Positions 61,855-64,000 of a stretch of 64,000 nt of DNA are shown here, in pieces. The first letter of the stretch is position 1. Every line of letters begins with the position of its first letter. This DNA comes from Rarobacter incanus (GTDB taxonomy: Bacteria; Actinomycetota; Actinomycetes; Actinomycetales; Cellulomonadaceae). The stretch is from assembly GCF_006715765.1 (NCBI RefSeq), contig NZ_VFNV01000001.1:310001-374000 (forward strand). Reading direction: 5' to 3'. Position numbers and translations under genes: made by a program. A model generated the notes under the pieces. It saw only the letters and a program-made list of their open reading frames with translations, ran no database searches and had not been told where the DNA came from.

Positions 61855-62702
61855 TTATGGAGCCCAGCCCGCGCCACGGACGGCACCAACAGTCGTTTTC
61901 GCCAGACGATTCATCGACGAGTTCCCCGTCTCCCGCACCCGCGGCGCCCGATAGCGTGCGGCCTCCCGCCGCCGCGGAGTCGGCCCCGGCAGGTCACCGC
62001 GCGCCGTCCCGGCGCCTCCTGCGGATTCTTGCGCCGCGTTTCACCCGGGCGCAACTACTGGCCGCATTGCTGAGCGCCGTCGTGGGGTTCGCGGTGGTGG
62101 TGCAGGTCAACCAGACCCAGTCTGACGGTCTTAGCAGCTTGCGGCAGGCGGATCTGGTCCGGTTGCTTGATGAGGTGACACAACGCGGTCAAACCCTTGA
62201 CACGGAAAGGCAGGAACTCCAGGCGCAGGTCAACCGGCTCCAGGAAAGCTCCAGCGCGGATCAGGCGGCACGCGATGCGGCGCGCCAGGCCCAGCTAACC
62301 CAGCAGGTCCTGTCCGGCGAGATACCGGTCCAGGGCGAGGGAATTACCGTGACCGTGACCGGCACGGTTTCGGTCGCAACGATGGTGAGCGTGCTACAGG
62401 AATTACGAAACGCCGGCGCGGAGGCAATTTCGGTCAACGACGTGCGGATCATCGTATCTTCGGGCGTGACGCTTTCCGGCACGTCGCTGGCTATAGACGG
62501 TCAGGTGCTGGAGCAACCGTATGTCTGGCGGGCGATTGGCGATCCCTCGACGCTGCAACCGGCCCTGGAGATCCCGGGCGGGGCCCTTGCGTCCTTGCGT
62601 AACGGTGGCGCCAAGGCGACCGTCACGCAATCAGACGACTTGCAGATTGCCGCGATTGCAGACCCGCCGGACCCCAGCTACGCGGAGGAAGAAAGCAAAT
62701 AG
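61851..62702 (+). CDS. DUF881 family protein (second copy)
   Basis: A 283-aa protein with a Pro/Ser-rich cytoplasmic region (about 1-60), one membrane span (about 67-86), a coiled coil (about 95-135) and an extracellular DUF881 domain (GEGITVTVTG; LQELRNAGAEAISVNDVRI). It corresponds to Rv1825, and the pair with the first copy suggests a heteromeric assembly. GTG 61851 overlaps sbp by 4 bp. Confidence 0.88.
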   Translation: MIMEPSPRHGRHQQSFSPDDSSTSSPSPAPAAPDSVRPPAAAESAPAGHRAPSRRLLRILAPRFTRAQLLAALLSAVVGFAVVVQVNQTQSDGLSSLRQADLVRLLDEVTQRGQTLDTERQELQAQVNRLQESSSADQAARDAARQAQLTQQVLSGEIPVQGEGITVTVTGTVSVATMVSVLQELRNAGAEAISVNDVRIIVSSGVTLSGTSLAIDGQVLEQPYVWRAIGDPSTLQPALEIPGGALASLRNGGAKATVTQSDDLQIAAIADPPDPSYAEEESK

Positions 62703-62813
62703 GTCTCGGCCGCGCCGGGGTCGTCACAATCCACAGGCATGCACGATAGAGTTGTAGCGGTTGACCTGCGGGTCAGCCCAGTTTTCCGTACTTTATGAGC
62801 ATCGGGGGAGACC

Positions 62814-63284
62814 ATGCCAACAGAGGACCCGGCGGACCAGAAGCCTCAGGAGTCTGTAGTTCCCAACGTCGAGACGACGATCTCCTTTGGCACGCCCGAA
62901 TCGACGGACAGCGCTCGGGCGCGGGTAGCGCTGTCTGCACAAGAAAGTGCACTGGTCCAGGCCCTGCCGGATGGCACATCGATCCTCATCGCGCACCAGG
63001 GACCCGGCAGCGGTTCGCGGTTCCTGCTCGACACCGACGCCGTGACGGCGGGCCGCAGCGAGCGCGCCGACATCTTCTTGGATGACGCGACGGTGTCGCG
63101 CAAGCACGCCGTTTTCGAACGCGCCGACGGGGGATTCCGCGTCCGCGATGTCGGTTCGTTGAACGGAACGTACCTCAATCGCGAACGGATCGACGCCGCT
63201 CTGCTGCACACGGGCGATGAGGTGCAGATCGGCAAGTTTCGACTGACCTATTACGCCAGCCCGCAGTCGGAATCCGGCCAGTGA
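62814..63284 (+). CDS. garA: FHA-domain regulator GarA/OdhI homologue
   Basis: GarA binds and inhibits 2-oxoglutarate dehydrogenase and affects glutamate enzymes, controlled by Ser/Thr kinases PknB/PknG. The 156-aa protein has the phospho-switch motif ETT at residues 20-22, the same place as in mycobacterial GarA. The C-terminal FHA domain (about 75-145) has GRSERADIFLDDATVSRKH and GSLNGTYLN. A Glu/2-oxoglutarate role fits the gltBD genes in the window. gcvH, which lies between Rv1825 and garA in M. tuberculosis, is absent. TAGAGT (62747-62752) is a possible -10. The stop overlaps ftsR by 4 bp. Confidence 0.92.
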   Translation: MPTEDPADQKPQESVVPNVETTISFGTPESTDSARARVALSAQESALVQALPDGTSILIAHQGPGSGSRFLLDTDAVTAGRSERADIFLDDATVSRKHAVFERADGGFRVRDVGSLNGTYLNRERIDAALLHTGDEVQIGKFRLTYYASPQSESGQ

Positions 63285-64000
63285 CGCCCGCCTTCGCCCC
63301 ACGGGGTCGCTCCACAGCTGATGACGATGCGCATTGCGCGCGCGGGCCCGTTGCCGACGATTCGCCGCGCGGCGAGCGGTGGCCCCGGGGGTTTTCGCGC
63401 CGCGCTACCATGCGGATTTCTGACGTCCTGGCCGCGCTGCAAGCCGAATTCCCGGCGGTAACGCACTCCAAATTGCGGTTCTTGGAAGAGCAGGGCCTGG
63501 TCGAACCTACCCGGACGGCATCCGGTTACCGCCAGTACAGCCCGGCGGACGTGCAACGCCTGCGGTTCGTGCTGGGGGAGCAGCGCGACCGCTACCTGCC
63601 GTTGAAGGTCATCAAGGAGAAGCTGGCGGATCTGGATGCAGGGCTGGACGCGAGCACGCAGCCGCTGATTCCGACGGTCATTTCGCGCGATGGAGTGACG
63701 GCCGCCAAGTCGCTGAGCATGTCGGTGAGAGCCGTCGCTCAGCGAACCTCGGTCGATGAATCAATCGTCAACGACTTTGTCCTGCAGGGACTCATCGACA
63801 CGGTCGGCAACGGCGAGTTGGCACCGTGGGCGGACGAAATCGTGCGTCTCGGTGCGGCGCTACAGGAGCAAGGATTGGACGTTCGGCACCTGCGGGCCCT
63901 GCACACGGCGGCGCAGCGCAATGCGGACCTGGTCGAGCAGGTAGTACGCTCCATCGGGCGTCCGGGGTCGCCCGCCACGCAGGCCCACCGGGCAAGCGTG
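63281..64000 (+). CDS. ftsR: MerR-family cell-division regulator FtsR (3' end outside window)
   Basis: A MerR-type regulator running off the window end; 240 codons are visible. The HTH region is MRISDVLAALQAEFPAVTHS, then KLRFLEEQGLVEPTRTASGY and RLRFVLGEQRDRYLPLKVIK, matching Rv1828/FtsR, an activator of ftsZ in corynebacteria. GTG 63281 overlaps the garA stop by 4 bp and leaves a 43-residue basic extension before ATG 63410, which would start directly at the HTH. Either start is possible. The next gene in relatives encodes a DUF151 nuclease-like protein, not visible here. Confidence 0.9.
   Translation, partial: MTPAFAPRGRSTADDDAHCARGPVADDSPRGERWPRGFSRRATMRISDVLAALQAEFPAVTHSKLRFLEEQGLVEPTRTASGYRQYSPADVQRLRFVLGEQRDRYLPLKVIKEKLADLDAGLDASTQPLIPTVISRDGVTAAKSLSMSVRAVAQRTSVDESIVNDFVLQGLIDTVGNGELAPWADEIVRLGAALQEQGLDVRHLRALHTAAQRNADLVEQVVRSIGRPGSPATQAHRASV

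Overview
The window is a GC-rich, densely packed stretch of an actinobacterial (Actinomycetota) chromosome. The evidence is the pupylation genes (mpa/arc, dop, pup, pafA), mycobacterial-type integration host factor, GarA and FtsR homologues, a helicase-degenerate PriA, many GTG/TTG starts, and long runs of ATGA or GTGA 4-bp gene overlaps. It resembles Micrococcales/Actinomycetales genomes, but I cannot name a genus. Almost everything is chromosomal core. I see no phage, transposase, plasmid gene or CRISPR array.

Layout. (1) 1-13.8 kb: a pyrimidine operon (pyrR-pyrB-pyrC-PH-like membrane protein-carA-carB-pyrF) behind a PyrR-binding leader, then mihF-gmk-rpoZ-coaBC. A repeat island follows (78-bp and 93/94-bp direct repeats ending in a 39-nt poly-G tract), then metK. 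This is the order I know from Mycobacterium tuberculosis (Rv1379-Rv1392). (2) 13.9-21.3 kb: priA and the Pup system (mpa, dop, pup, pafA). No proteasome genes (prcB/prcA) lie in the usual slot between pup and pafA. (3) 21.3-36.0 kb: an FKBP lipoprotein, hisF-hisI, a Trp-associated membrane protein, an HGxxPAAW-like protein, trpC-trpB-trpA, lgt, gltB-gltD and pyk. The whole run is on the plus strand and largely overlapping, with trpE missing from its usual place. (4) 36.0-49.6 kb: an accessory-looking segment. It holds a tRNA with a Leu anticodon, a second repeat island of the same 93-bp family, a YdcF-like membrane protein, an NRAMP Mn transporter, a 1452-aa secreted GH65 glycosidase with a CBM and a (TDPG)15 linker, an F420-reductase-like protein, a VOC protein, a divergent MarR regulator/Bcr-CflA exporter pair with a perfect palindromic operator, and a membrane alpha/beta hydrolase. 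(5) 49.7-57.7 kb: fmt-rsmB-rpe, an FMN riboswitch with ribD-ribE-ribBA-ribH, then hisE-hisG. (6) 57.8-64 kb: a DEAD-box RNA helicase on the minus strand, and divergently pgsA, DUF881-sbp-DUF881, garA and the start of ftsR, matching the Rv1822-Rv1828 cluster.

How it works together: the window supplies de novo UMP synthesis, GMP-to-GDP conversion, parts of histidine and tryptophan synthesis, nitrogen assimilation by GOGAT, the last glycolytic step, CoA and SAM synthesis, initiator-tRNA formylation, riboflavin synthesis and lipoprotein maturation. Regulation visible in the sequence includes a PyrR RNA element over the first ribosome binding site, an FMN riboswitch, palindromic operators (MarR/MFS, F420-reductase-like, mntH, gltB), several TANNNT boxes 6-8 nt before start codons that suggest leaderless mRNAs, and a set of 13-19 bp perfect hairpin terminators. 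I found no clearly new multi-gene system. The oddest items are the poly-G-expanded repeat upstream of metK, the non-canonical ATT start of gmk, the proteasome-less Pup locus that keeps a proteasome-docking C terminus on Mpa, and a Leu-anticodon tRNA with a short variable loop.
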